The notes under the pieces are model-generated. The model was not told the origin of the DNA, searched no databases, and saw nothing but the letters and a program-made list of their open reading frames with translations. A program made the position numbers and the translations under genes. From positions 1 through 5,457 of the forward strand of contig CAYVVW010000142.1 of assembly GCA_964455335.1 (NCBI GenBank): a DNA stretch of 5,457 bases, read 5' to 3'. Below, piece after piece: positions 1-5,423 of this stretch. The stretch is from Marvinbryantia sp964455335. Its GTDB lineage: Bacteria > Bacillota > Clostridia > Lachnospirales > Lachnospiraceae. Within the stretch, counting starts at the first letter, position 1. Each line of letters begins with the position of its first letter.

Positions 1-215
1 AAAATCGACTTGTCGCCATCTAAGGAGAAGAAGTGCGCAAGCATGCCCATGTTTAGGGACTTGCCAAAGCGGCGCGGGCGGGTAAACAGGGTCACATTGC
101 TCTCATTTTTCAGCAAATCCCGAATCAGCCCGGTCTTATCAACGTAGTAGAAATCTTTTGTTCTGAATTCCCCAAAATTTTCGTACCCGATGGGGAGCAT
201 CTTTTTCCCTTCCAT
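1..215 (-). CDS. AAA-ATPase-like family protein, N-terminal part (runs off left edge)
   Basis: An open frame of 71 codons starts at ATG 215 and continues past the window edge, so only the N-terminus is visible. The segment LPIGYENFGEFR (residues 7-18), then FYYVDKTGLI (22-31) and the Walker-A-like RPRRFGKS (46-53) are the hallmark of the AAA-ATPase-like family (PF09820). Family members usually continue for about 500 residues and end in a PD-(D/E)XK nuclease-like domain (PF08011), which is not visible here. The cellular role of the family is not established; it is often multicopy in gut Clostridia and Bacteroidetes. A second possible start is the ATG at 200 (residue 6), preceded by GGAAGGG at good spacing; the start at 215 has AAGGA about 9 bases upstream. 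The gene is transcribed away from the Rrf2-type gene, from its own promoter. Family assignment is firm; the exact start is not. Confidence 0.85.
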   Translation of the reverse strand, partial: MEGKKMLPIGYENFGEFRTKDFYYVDKTGLIRDLLKNESNVTLFTRPRRFGKSLNMGMLAHFFSLDGDKSI

Positions 216-272
216 ATTGCATTTTCCTTCCCATTCTCACGTCGTCTCCCACAAAAGCAAACACCTAGATCA

Positions 273-301
273 ACTGTAAACAAATTTTCGGTGAAAGTCA
301 A
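273..301 (-). promoter_or_regulatory. Predicted sigma-70-type promoter of the AAA-ATPase-like gene
   Basis: On the minus strand a TTGACT -35 box (301-296) is followed after exactly 17 bases by TACAGT (278-273), which matches TATAAT at four of six positions. The -10 box lies about 58 bases upstream of the ATG at 215, which implies a leader of about 50 bases. This is a pattern match only. Confidence 0.5.
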
Positions 302-340
302 GAAAAAAGCTTTGCAAAATCCGACACCCACAAAGCCTCA

Positions 341-354
341 CTTGCTCTTGCAAG
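341..354. repeat. Short inverted repeat CTTGC-N4-GCAAG, possible operator
   Basis: CTTGC (341-345) and GCAAG (350-354) are perfect inverted arms around TCTT. The element overlaps both candidate -35 boxes of the Rrf2-type gene, a position where a dimeric repressor would block transcription. Rrf2-family regulators often control their own promoters, so this is a candidate autoregulatory site. Five-base arms can easily arise by chance. Confidence 0.3.
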
Positions 355-376
355 CAGGGGGAAGTTATGCTAAGAT
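342..376 (+). promoter_or_regulatory. Predicted promoter of the Rrf2-type gene
   Basis: Two overlapping solutions exist. One is TTGCAA (348-353), a 17-base spacer and TAAGAT (371-376). The other is TTGCTC (342-347), an 18-base spacer and TATGCT (366-371). Both place transcription start 20-30 bases upstream of the ATG at 408. Together with the minus-strand promoter at 273-301 this makes the 192-bp gap a divergent promoter region. Neither box is a perfect consensus. Confidence 0.4.
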
Positions 377-407
377 GGGTCTGACTTTTCAGATGAGGTG
401 ACAGACA

Positions 408-842
408 ATGAAGATTTCCACGAAAGGCCGCTACGCCTTGCGCATGTTGCTGGACCTGGCGGAACACCAAAATTGCGGCTGTATTGCGCTTAAGGACATT
501 GCAAGAAGGCAGGGTGTCTCCTAGAAATACTTAGAGCAGATCATTCCGATTTTCAACAACACGGGCATCCTCAAAACCACCAGGGGATCGCAGGGCGGGT
601 ATGAACTCGCGAAATCGCCCGAAAAGTACACGGTGGGGGAGATTTTGCGGTTGACAGAAGGTTCTCTCTGTCCTGAGGCAGAGATGGATGGAACCTGCGC
701 TGACGAAACGGAGGCCGACCGCGTCCTGGCCACCATTTGGCAGGGGCTGACACGGGTCGTCAATGAATACCTGGACGGCATCACATTGCAAGATGTCCTC
801 GACATGCAGACAGAGCGGTACGCAAACGATTATGTCATCTGA
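408..842 (+). pseudogene. Rrf2-family transcriptional regulator, interrupted by in-frame TAG at codon 39
   Basis: The frame from ATG 408 (GAGGTG at 395-400, 7-base spacing) to TGA 840-842 encodes 144 codons, the usual length of Rrf2 regulators, but codon 39 (522-524) is TAG. Reading through it gives a clean family protein: N-terminal KISTKGRYALRMLLDLA, a helix-turn-helix around IALKDIARRQGVS-*-KYLEQII (26-46), a wing RGSQGGYELA (59-68) and a C-terminal dimerization helix. The stop replaces the residue before KYLEQ, commonly Glu or Gln, so one base change (GAG or CAG to TAG) explains it. Nothing else is damaged. The sensor region has only two cysteines (C88, C97) where cluster-binding members such as IscR and NsrR have three. 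Alternatives are a recent nonsense mutation, amber suppression or a base-calling error. Restart at GTG 633 would make a fragment without the DNA-binding domain. The target is unknown; the gene is convergent with the metal operon. Confidence 0.85.
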
Positions 843-916
843 CGCGCTTTGAAAAGCTGAGACTGCAAAAGAGCACACACTTCTGACCGACGGCAAGCAG
901 GTTCGACAGATCGAAG

Positions 917-2410
917 TCACGAAATCACGATCTTCCCCTGGATCATGCCCATCCAGCAGCTATAGCGAACCGTGCCGCTGGCGGCAGGCGTAAACTCTAT
1001 GACATTTTCGCCTGTGTGGAAGGCATACTCGATGTCATAATCCGGAATCAGCATCCTGTTGTTGCATCCGTTGATGCTGCCCTCTGGCGCGTCGATGATC
1101 CATTTTACCGGAACGCCGGATTGCACGGTAATCTCAGGGTAGCTTCCGGGCTGCAAGGTGCTGTGGACCACTTGTATGCCGTCAGCGGCTTTTGCATTGT
1201 TTTTTGTGGCAGCATTGCCCGGAGACAGCCTTCCCTGGGAACTCCATAGCACACAAGCCCCGATGACAACGGCCAGCGATGCCGCATTTACCACATATTT
1301 GACTGCCTTTTTCCCGATGGGAATGCTTTGCATTACTCCGGCGGCGCAAAGAGCGATCACCAGACCCAGCAGCAGATCGGGAGGCAGCAAACCGCTTAAA
1401 GAGCCACCCTGGGAGAGCATGGCCAATCCAAGGACAACGATCAGCACAGCGCCGACGGTCATGACCTGGTTTGTGAATTTCCTGCCGAGGGCTGAAACAA
1501 GAGAGCCAAGCCCCAGCATGAGCGGCACAGTGCCCACACTGAACACGCACATGGAGAGTGCCCCGGCAAACGGATTGCCAGTTGCCAAAGCTACGATCCA
1601 CATGGACTGCAGCGGCCCGCATGGCAGAAAGCCGTTCAATATGCCGACGAGGAACGGGCGGGTGGCTTTTCCCTTCTGACGGCCGATTTTTCGGGCAAGG
1701 GACTTCGGCATGCGGATGGCGAACTTGCGAAGCCAGGGGAAAAGGCCCAGCAGATTGATGCCCATCATCACCATAAGCAGGCCCGCAACCATTTTCAAAA
1801 TGCCCTGCAAAAAGGCGGACAGACTTGCCTCGGCGCCGCCGCCAACCAAATAGCCGGCCAGCCCGAGGACAAAACCAACTGCCGTATAGGATAAGACACG
1901 GCCCATATTGTACGCCAGCGCCGGGCGAAATGCCGCCAGCCTGCCGTTGTTGTCAGTTCCGCCCCGCGCCGCTTGCGGGACGCATTGCGAAAGATTGATG
2001 CCGCCGCACATGGCAACGCAGTGGACGGAAGTGAGCAGGCCGACGACAAAGAGCATCCCATAACCCATCTTCGTATCCGCGAGCTGACTTGGCACAAGCA
2101 GGTTCAGGATGCCCGTCGCCTGCAGCATGGCATACAGCGAGACGATGATTGCCAGCACACAGACAATCCTTGCAATGTTCGCCCCGCCAGCCTTTTCCTC
2201 CACAGTCGTCTCATAGCCAAGGCGCGCAATCGCCGCGCGGATCTCCTCCAGAGAGATTTTGTCCGCATCATAAACAATGTCGGCCGTGGCGGTGTCATAG
2301 CGCACACCGGCACTGACAATACCTGCCATGTGATGCAACTTTTTATCAATTTTATTTTGGCAGTTCACACAGGTCATGCCGCCAATATGCAGCCGGATTG
2401 CCTGATCCAC
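917..2410 (-). CDS. HMA / UreH-SafE-type transmembrane / cupredoxin fusion protein, putative copper handling
   Basis: This 497-residue integral membrane protein has three modules. Residues 4-70 are a heavy-metal-associated domain with the metal site GMTCVNC (C14, C17). Residues about 80-390 hold some eight or nine hydrophobic segments of the DsbD_2/UreH-like type (PF13386, often labelled sulfite exporter TauE/SafE), with the signature HCVAMCGG (130-137) and a second conserved motif FLPCGP (262-267). After a linker, residues about 412-497 form a cupredoxin-like domain whose likely ligands are C449 in NGCNN, C485 and the methionines of SCWMGM (484-489). The expected role is moving copper, or possibly another soft metal or reducing equivalents, across the membrane between the two soluble domains; this is inferred from domain content. 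The start is GTG 2410, fixed by GGGAGG 7 bases upstream. It is the second gene of an operon, 37 bp after the DUF2318 gene. The stop is TGA. Family assignment is firm; substrate is not. Confidence 0.85.
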   Translation of the reverse strand: MDQAIRLHIGGMTCVNCQNKIDKKLHHMAGIVSAGVRYDTATADIVYDADKISLEEIRAAIARLGYETTVEEKAGGANIARIVCVLAIIVSLYAMLQATGILNLLVPSQLADTKMGYGMLFVVGLLTSVHCVAMCGGINLSQCVPQAARGGTDNNGRLAAFRPALAYNMGRVLSYTAVGFVLGLAGYLVGGGAEASLSAFLQGILKMVAGLLMVMMGINLLGLFPWLRKFAIRMPKSLARKIGRQKGKATRPFLVGILNGFLPCGPLQSMWIVALATGNPFAGALSMCVFSVGTVPLMLGLGSLVSALGRKFTNQVMTVGAVLIVVLGLAMLSQGGSLSGLLPPDLLLGLVIALCAAGVMQSIPIGKKAVKYVVNAASLAVVIGACVLWSSQGRLSPGNAATKNNAKAADGIQVVHSTLQPGSYPEITVQSGVPVKWIIDAPEGSINGCNNRMLIPDYDIEYAFHTGENVIEFTPAASGTVRYSCWMGMIQGKIVIS

Positions 2411-2417
2411 AACATCG

Positions 2418-2423
2418 CCTCCC
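2418..2423 (-). promoter_or_regulatory. Ribosome binding site that fixes a GTG start
   Basis: On the minus strand GGGAGG stands 7 bases before GTG 2410. An ATG lies 5 bases upstream of that GTG but is out of frame with the HMA domain, so the GTG is the credible start. Confidence 0.75.
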
Positions 2424-2447
2424 TATGCGTCAAAACGTCTTTGGATG

Positions 2448-2954
2448 CTAACCGTTCCTTTTCCAGTTTGCGAAGATGTCCTGAGACTCTGCCAGGAAAT
2501 CATAGGAAATGGAGATCTCGTCCGCGGTCACGGTTTTGTTTTCAGCAAAAATCGGCCACGGGTTGCACCCGCCGGATGCGATCTCAACCTGATCCATGGA
2601 AAAACGGTTGCCACAGTTTTGGCAGACAAGATCCTTGCCTGACTGGACATAGTAACCGTTTCCGGAATCGTAACAAACCTGGCAGGTATTAAAGGCGGTG
2701 CGGATATTTCCGCTACTGTCCCTGACAGCGATCACTTCCATGCTTGCGCCATCAACCTCCACGGGGTAGAATGACGCGTCCGCCGTAACATCCGCCGTGG
2801 GGATTACCAAGGATTCTCCCGAAGCGATCGTGGCCGCGCCGCTGTCCCCGCCTTTTCCGTTCGCAAGGAATACAGCGGCTGCGCCGATGGCAATTGTCGC
2901 GACCGCCAGGATCGGGAGAAGATTTGTTTTTTTCTGCTTAATCTTATTTTTCAT
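2448..2954 (-). CDS. DUF2318 membrane-anchored Fe-S/metal-binding-type protein
   Basis: The 168-residue product has a lysine-rich N-terminus, one hydrophobic segment (about 12-31) with no lipobox cysteine, and a domain expected to lie outside the membrane. The region about 55-155 matches the DUF2318 family: EVIAVRDSSGNIRTAFNTCQ, then CQVC (91-94), CQNC (111-114), GNRF (115-118) and GGCNP (128-132). Five cysteines in two CXXC pairs plus one suggest binding of a metal or Fe-S cluster; databases call such proteins Fe-S-containing, but the ligand is not proven. DUF2318 domains are known beside metal-transport membrane proteins, and here the gene leads an operon with the HMA/UreH/cupredoxin protein. 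A periplasm-side metal donor or acceptor, or a redox partner, is the best inference. The start ATG 2954 has TGGAGG 7 bases upstream. The gene ends with TAG (2450-2448); reading through would add only five codons before TGA. Confidence 0.88.
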   Translation of the reverse strand: MKNKIKQKKTNLLPILAVATIAIGAAAVFLANGKGGDSGAATIASGESLVIPTADVTADASFYPVEVDGASMEVIAVRDSSGNIRTAFNTCQVCYDSGNGYYVQSGKDLVCQNCGNRFSMDQVEIASGGCNPWPIFAENKTVTADEISISYDFLAESQDIFANWKRNG

Positions 2955-2978
2955 TTTCTTGCCTCCAGATGTTTTTGC

Positions 2979-3013
2979 CTACAATTCCCCCATTATAACC
3001 GGATAATGTGTAG
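2979..3013 (-). promoter_or_regulatory. Promoter of the DUF2318 operon with nested inverted repeats
   Basis: The minus strand carries a perfect TATAAT (2997-2992) about 37 bases upstream of ATG 2954, but no convincing -35 box 16-18 bases further upstream, which suggests dependence on an activator or other upstream elements. Plus-strand ATTAT (2992-2996) and ATAAT (3003-3007) form an inverted repeat with a 6-base centre overlapping the -10 box. An outer pair, CTACA (2979-2983) and TGTAG (3009-3013), flanks it. The -10 call is fairly strong; the operator is a hypothesis. Confidence 0.55.
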
Positions 3014-3030
3014 TTTTTGTGTTTTCGGAT

Positions 3031-3072
3031 AAAAAAAACTAAAAAAATTTATGTCACGCTTTTTCAAAAAGC
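3031..3072 (-). other. Hairpin followed by two T-tracts upstream of the DUF2318 promoter
   Basis: GCTTTTT (3058-3064) and AAAAAGC (3066-3072) are perfect inverted arms around one base, so the real stem is probably 5 bp with a 5-base loop. On the minus strand it is followed by a 10-base gap and then T7 (3047-3041) and T8 (3038-3031). It could be a second, imperfect terminator behind the sseB-like gene. Alternatively the A/T tracts may act as an upstream element or bend at the DUF2318 promoter. The gap before the T-tract weakens the terminator reading. Confidence 0.35.
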
Positions 3073-3101
3073 TACACGGAACAAATTGACAATCGCACAA
3101 A

Positions 3102-3126
3102 CAACAAAACGATTTTTGTTTTGTCG
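3102..3126 (-). terminator. Probable terminator of the hydF-sseB-like operon
   Basis: Directly after the TAA of the sseB-like gene (3130-3128), the minus strand can form a 9-bp stem with one G-U pair (3126-3118 against 3110-3102) and a 7-base loop, followed by a short T-rich stretch (TTTG). The position is right for an intrinsic terminator, but the stem is A/T-rich and the T-run is short. Confidence 0.45.
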
Positions 3127-3127
3127 C

Positions 3128-4114
3128 TTACGACAGCTTCCCGACGGGGATGATGAGGCGCACGCTTGCGGGGTTTAGGTAAACCGCCTGCGCCTGTTTT
3201 CCCAATATCTGCGTGAGCTTTTCCCCCATGACCGCGACGGCGTGCATGTTTTTTCCCTTGGGGGCAACCTTGCCCAGCTCCTCGGGGTTGGTAAAGACCG
3301 GAAGGCAGATGGTGCCGTTTGGCAATTTCATCATCAGGAAGCGCGTGTCTTTTGGCGTCACCGCCGTTTCGGGATCGCTGTTCTCTGGCAATTGCACGGG
3401 AACAAGCACTTTGCCGCGTTTTAAGTTGGCCACCATTTCTTCTTCGAGTTCCTTTAAGGCTTCCAGGTCTTGTTTTTCCGCATCCAGAGTGCGCTCCTGC
3501 GCAAAATAAATGGAGGTCAAAAACAGCGTGGGATTTTGCACGGGCTGTTTTTCCGGCGGCAACTTGGAGAAATCCGGTTTTTTGACGAGCAGCTCCAGGG
3601 GAACGGCCAGCTGGTGGATGCCGCGGTTGAGCAAAAGCTCATTGACCCCCATGGCGTGGAGGCTTAAGTAGAAAGACAAGAATTGCTTGTTTTCCAGCTT
3701 GGACACCCGCAGCTTGTGCGCGCTGCCCTCCTCTGACTCCGCGACGCGCTGGGCGAACATCTCGTCGCTGAACAAAAAGACCTGGTCGTTGTAGGTCTCC
3801 TGGTCGCAGGCGAGGTAGGGCAGGTTGGTGGCGGGGCAAATGAGGGTGAAGAGCGCGTCGGATTTTTGCAGCCGCTGCAGGACCATCAGCAGGTACATCC
3901 GCTTGCGGCCGAGGAAAAATGCCGCATCAGGCCCTTGGGGGGAACCCTGCCTGCCCGGTCGGCGGGGAGCGGCCAGGCCTTGCGCCTGGAGCGCCTGGTC
4001 CGCCATGCGCGTGAGCATAATCAAATCCCGAAACGGCAACTGCGCATACACGTTCGGGTCGATCGTTTTGTCGTTTAAGATTCTTGTCAATTCTTCTTTT
4101 TTCAGATCACTCAT
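3128..4114 (-). CDS. SseB-family protein, apparently with two SseB-like domains
   Basis: The 328-residue soluble protein has no signal peptide or membrane segment. Residues about 230-326 match the SseB N-terminal domain family (PF07179): KVLVPVQLP (235-243), FLMMKLPNG (259-267), ICLPVFTNPEELGKV (269-283) and a closing VYLNPASVRLIIP (311-323). Residues about 86-178 repeat the same order in degenerate form: ALFTLICP, LPYLAC, VFLFSDEMFAQRV (112-124) and a closing GVNELLLNRGIHQLAVPLELL. A glycine/proline/arginine-rich linker (about 47-62) and a charged helix (about 209-233) separate the parts. The family is named for enhanced serine sensitivity in E. coli, but its biochemical function is unknown. 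Start ATG 4114 has GAGGA at 4121-4125 with 6-base spacing and overlaps the end of hydF by 8 bp, so the two genes are almost certainly cotranscribed and may be translationally coupled. The stop is TAA. Confidence 0.75.
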   Translation of the reverse strand: MSDLKKEELTRILNDKTIDPNVYAQLPFRDLIMLTRMADQALQAQGLAAPRRPGRQGSPQGPDAAFFLGRKRMYLLMVLQRLQKSDALFTLICPATNLPYLACDQETYNDQVFLFSDEMFAQRVAESEEGSAHKLRVSKLENKQFLSFYLSLHAMGVNELLLNRGIHQLAVPLELLVKKPDFSKLPPEKQPVQNPTLFLTSIYFAQERTLDAEKQDLEALKELEEEMVANLKRGKVLVPVQLPENSDPETAVTPKDTRFLMMKLPNGTICLPVFTNPEELGKVAPKGKNMHAVAVMGEKLTQILGKQAQAVYLNPASVRLIIPVGKLS

Positions 4115-5402
4115 GTGGAATCCTCGTTTCTATATTTGTTGTTTTGTTTATTGTTTTGTTTATTGCTGCCATGCTGCGCGCGAACGTGCCATGCACATAG
4201 GCAATGGCCATGCCGTAGTTGGTCACGGGAACGCCGGCATCGACGGCTGTCTGGATGCGGGCGCGCATCTCGCGGTCGCTGCGCATACACCCCCCGCAGT
4301 GGATGACCAGCTGGCAGCCGGAGAGATCTTCCGGAAAATCGCCGCCAGACGTAAAGCGAAACTGCAGCCGCTTTCCCGTAAAATCGCAAAGCCAGCGGGG
4401 CAGCTTTACCGTGCCGATGTCGTCACATTGGCGGTGGTGCGTGCAGCCCTCACTGATCAGCACCGTGTCGCCGTCCTTTAGGCGGCTGATGTGGCGCGCG
4501 CCTTCTGCCTGGGGCTGCAAGGTGCCTTTGTAGCGCGCCATCAGGATGGAAAAAGACGTCAGGGGAATCTCTTTTGGCACGTCACGCCCCACGCGCGCAA
4601 AGGCCTGGCTGTCCGTGACCACGAGGGCGGGCGGTTTTTGCAGCGCGGACAGTGCCGCCGCGACTTCCGTCTCCCTCACAACGACAGAGAGCGCCCCACA
4701 TTCCAGCAAGTCGCGGATGGCCATTTGCTGGGGCAAAATGATGCGCCCTTTCGGGGCTGCGCTGTCAATGGGGGTGACAAGCACCACCACGTCGCCCGGG
4801 GAGACGAGATCCCCCACCAAGTGCCGCGCGGTCTCCTCCCTTGCGGCAAGCGCGGCGATGGCCTCCTTGAGTTCCCATATGTGCGTCCCACGCAGGGCAC
4901 TCACGCAGAGGGTGGGCACATTTCCAGGGGAGACCCCTGTGTCGGCAATCCTGCCATTTTCCCCGATGGAGGAAACGGCACGATGCGTGGCGGCCTCCTC
5001 TCCCCTCAGCAGGTCACACTTGTTATATGCGATGAGGAAGGGGATCTGCTTTTCGGCGAAAAGGGAGAGGAGCTGCCGCTCGGCTTCCAAAATCCCCACC
5101 GCCGCGTCCGCCACCAGGACGGCCACGTCCGTCCTGTTTAGGACTTGCCTTGTTTTTTTTACGCGCAGCTCCCCCAAAGTTCCCGCGTCGTCGATGCCCG
5201 GGGTGTCAATGACCACGACTGGCCCTAAGGGCAGCAGCTCCATGGACTTTTGGACGGGGTCCGTCGTCGTGCCGCGCACGTCGGACACGACGGCGAGATC
5301 CTGGCCCGTGACTGCATTGAGCAAGCTCGATTTCCCGGCATTGCGCCGCCCGAAAAACGCGATATGCACGCGTTCCGCGGACGGGGTATCTTGCAAACCC
5401 AT
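4107..5402 (-). CDS. hydF: [FeFe]-hydrogenase H-cluster maturation GTPase HydF
   Basis: The 431-residue protein begins MGLQDTPSAERVHIAFFGRR, typical of HydF. HydF is the scaffold on which the two-iron subcluster of the [FeFe]-hydrogenase H-cluster is assembled with HydE and HydG and then delivered to the apo-hydrogenase in the cytoplasm. GTPase motifs are intact: G1 GRRNAGKS (18-25), G2 threonines 45-47, G3 DTPG (66-69), G4 NKCD (127-130) and G5 SAL (168-170). The dimerization domain is central. The C-terminal cluster domain keeps the ligands CTH (320-322) and HCGGC (368-372), 45 residues apart. The start is ATG 5402, with AAAGGA at 5410-5415 and 7-base spacing; an in-frame TTG at 5453 would add 17 residues not expected in the family. 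The C-terminus has an unusual extra tail (about 412-431) encoded partly by a short repeat. hydE and hydG are not in the window. The last 8 bp overlap the sseB-like gene. Confidence 0.95.
   Translation of the reverse strand: MGLQDTPSAERVHIAFFGRRNAGKSSLLNAVTGQDLAVVSDVRGTTTDPVQKSMELLPLGPVVVIDTPGIDDAGTLGELRVKKTRQVLNRTDVAVLVADAAVGILEAERQLLSLFAEKQIPFLIAYNKCDLLRGEEAATHRAVSSIGENGRIADTGVSPGNVPTLCVSALRGTHIWELKEAIAALAAREETARHLVGDLVSPGDVVVLVTPIDSAAPKGRIILPQQMAIRDLLECGALSVVVRETEVAAALSALQKPPALVVTDSQAFARVGRDVPKEIPLTSFSILMARYKGTLQPQAEGARHISRLKDGDTVLISEGCTHHRQCDDIGTVKLPRWLCDFTGKRLQFRFTSGGDFPEDLSGCQLVIHCGGCMRSDREMRARIQTAVDAGVPVTNYGMAIAYVHGTFARSMAAINKTINKTTNIETRIPHE
4141..4164. repeat. Two perfect 12-bp tandem repeats at the 3' end of hydF
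   Basis: The plus strand reads GTTTTGTTTATT twice in a row (4141-4152, 4153-4164), preceded by a partial copy TTTGTT (4135-4140). In hydF this encodes the low-complexity INKTINKTTN tail (residues 414-423). The unit is four codons long, so gain or loss of a copy would keep the frame. Confidence 0.8.
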
Positions 5403-5409
5403 ACCAACA

Positions 5410-5415
5410 TCCTTT
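5410..5415 (-). promoter_or_regulatory. Ribosome binding site of hydF
   Basis: Minus-strand AAAGGA sits 7 bases before ATG 5402 and supports this start over the in-frame TTG at 5453. Confidence 0.65.
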
Positions 5416-5423
5416 CTGGAAAA

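Noticed and set aside
216..407. Small gene in the divergent intergenic region
   Set aside because: The only open frame (minus strand, 331-125) runs antisense or out of frame through promoter DNA and into the AAA-ATPase-like gene, without domain or ribosome binding site support.
522..524. Pyrrolysine insertion at the Rrf2 amber codon
   Set aside because: Pyrrolysine is known mainly in methylamine methyltransferases. Nothing in the window suggests Pyl machinery, and a Glu or Gln codon mutation is far simpler. Kept only as something to exclude.
902..915. Hairpin TTCGA-CAGA-TCGAA in the gap between the convergent Rrf2-type and fusion genes
   Set aside because: The stem is only 5 bp with no T-run on either strand, so a terminator cannot be supported. 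Nothing else is seen in 843-916.
1158..1679. Plus-strand open frame of 173 codons with proline/threonine-rich product
   Set aside because: Antisense shadow of the membrane core of the fusion protein.
1973..2692. Plus-strand open frame of 239 codons antisense to the fusion gene and the DUF2318 gene
   Set aside because: It lies opposite two clear domain-bearing genes, has no recognisable domain, and its composition (many H, R, D, N without a hydrophobic pattern) is that of an antisense shadow.
3825..4481. Plus-strand open frame of 218 codons across the hydF/sseB-like junction
   Set aside because: Antisense to two well-supported genes, with no domain; the frame stays open because of the base composition of the real genes.
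4491..5141. Plus-strand open frame of 216 codons antisense to hydF
   Set aside because: It mirrors the HydF GTPase domain coding strand and shows no family resemblance.
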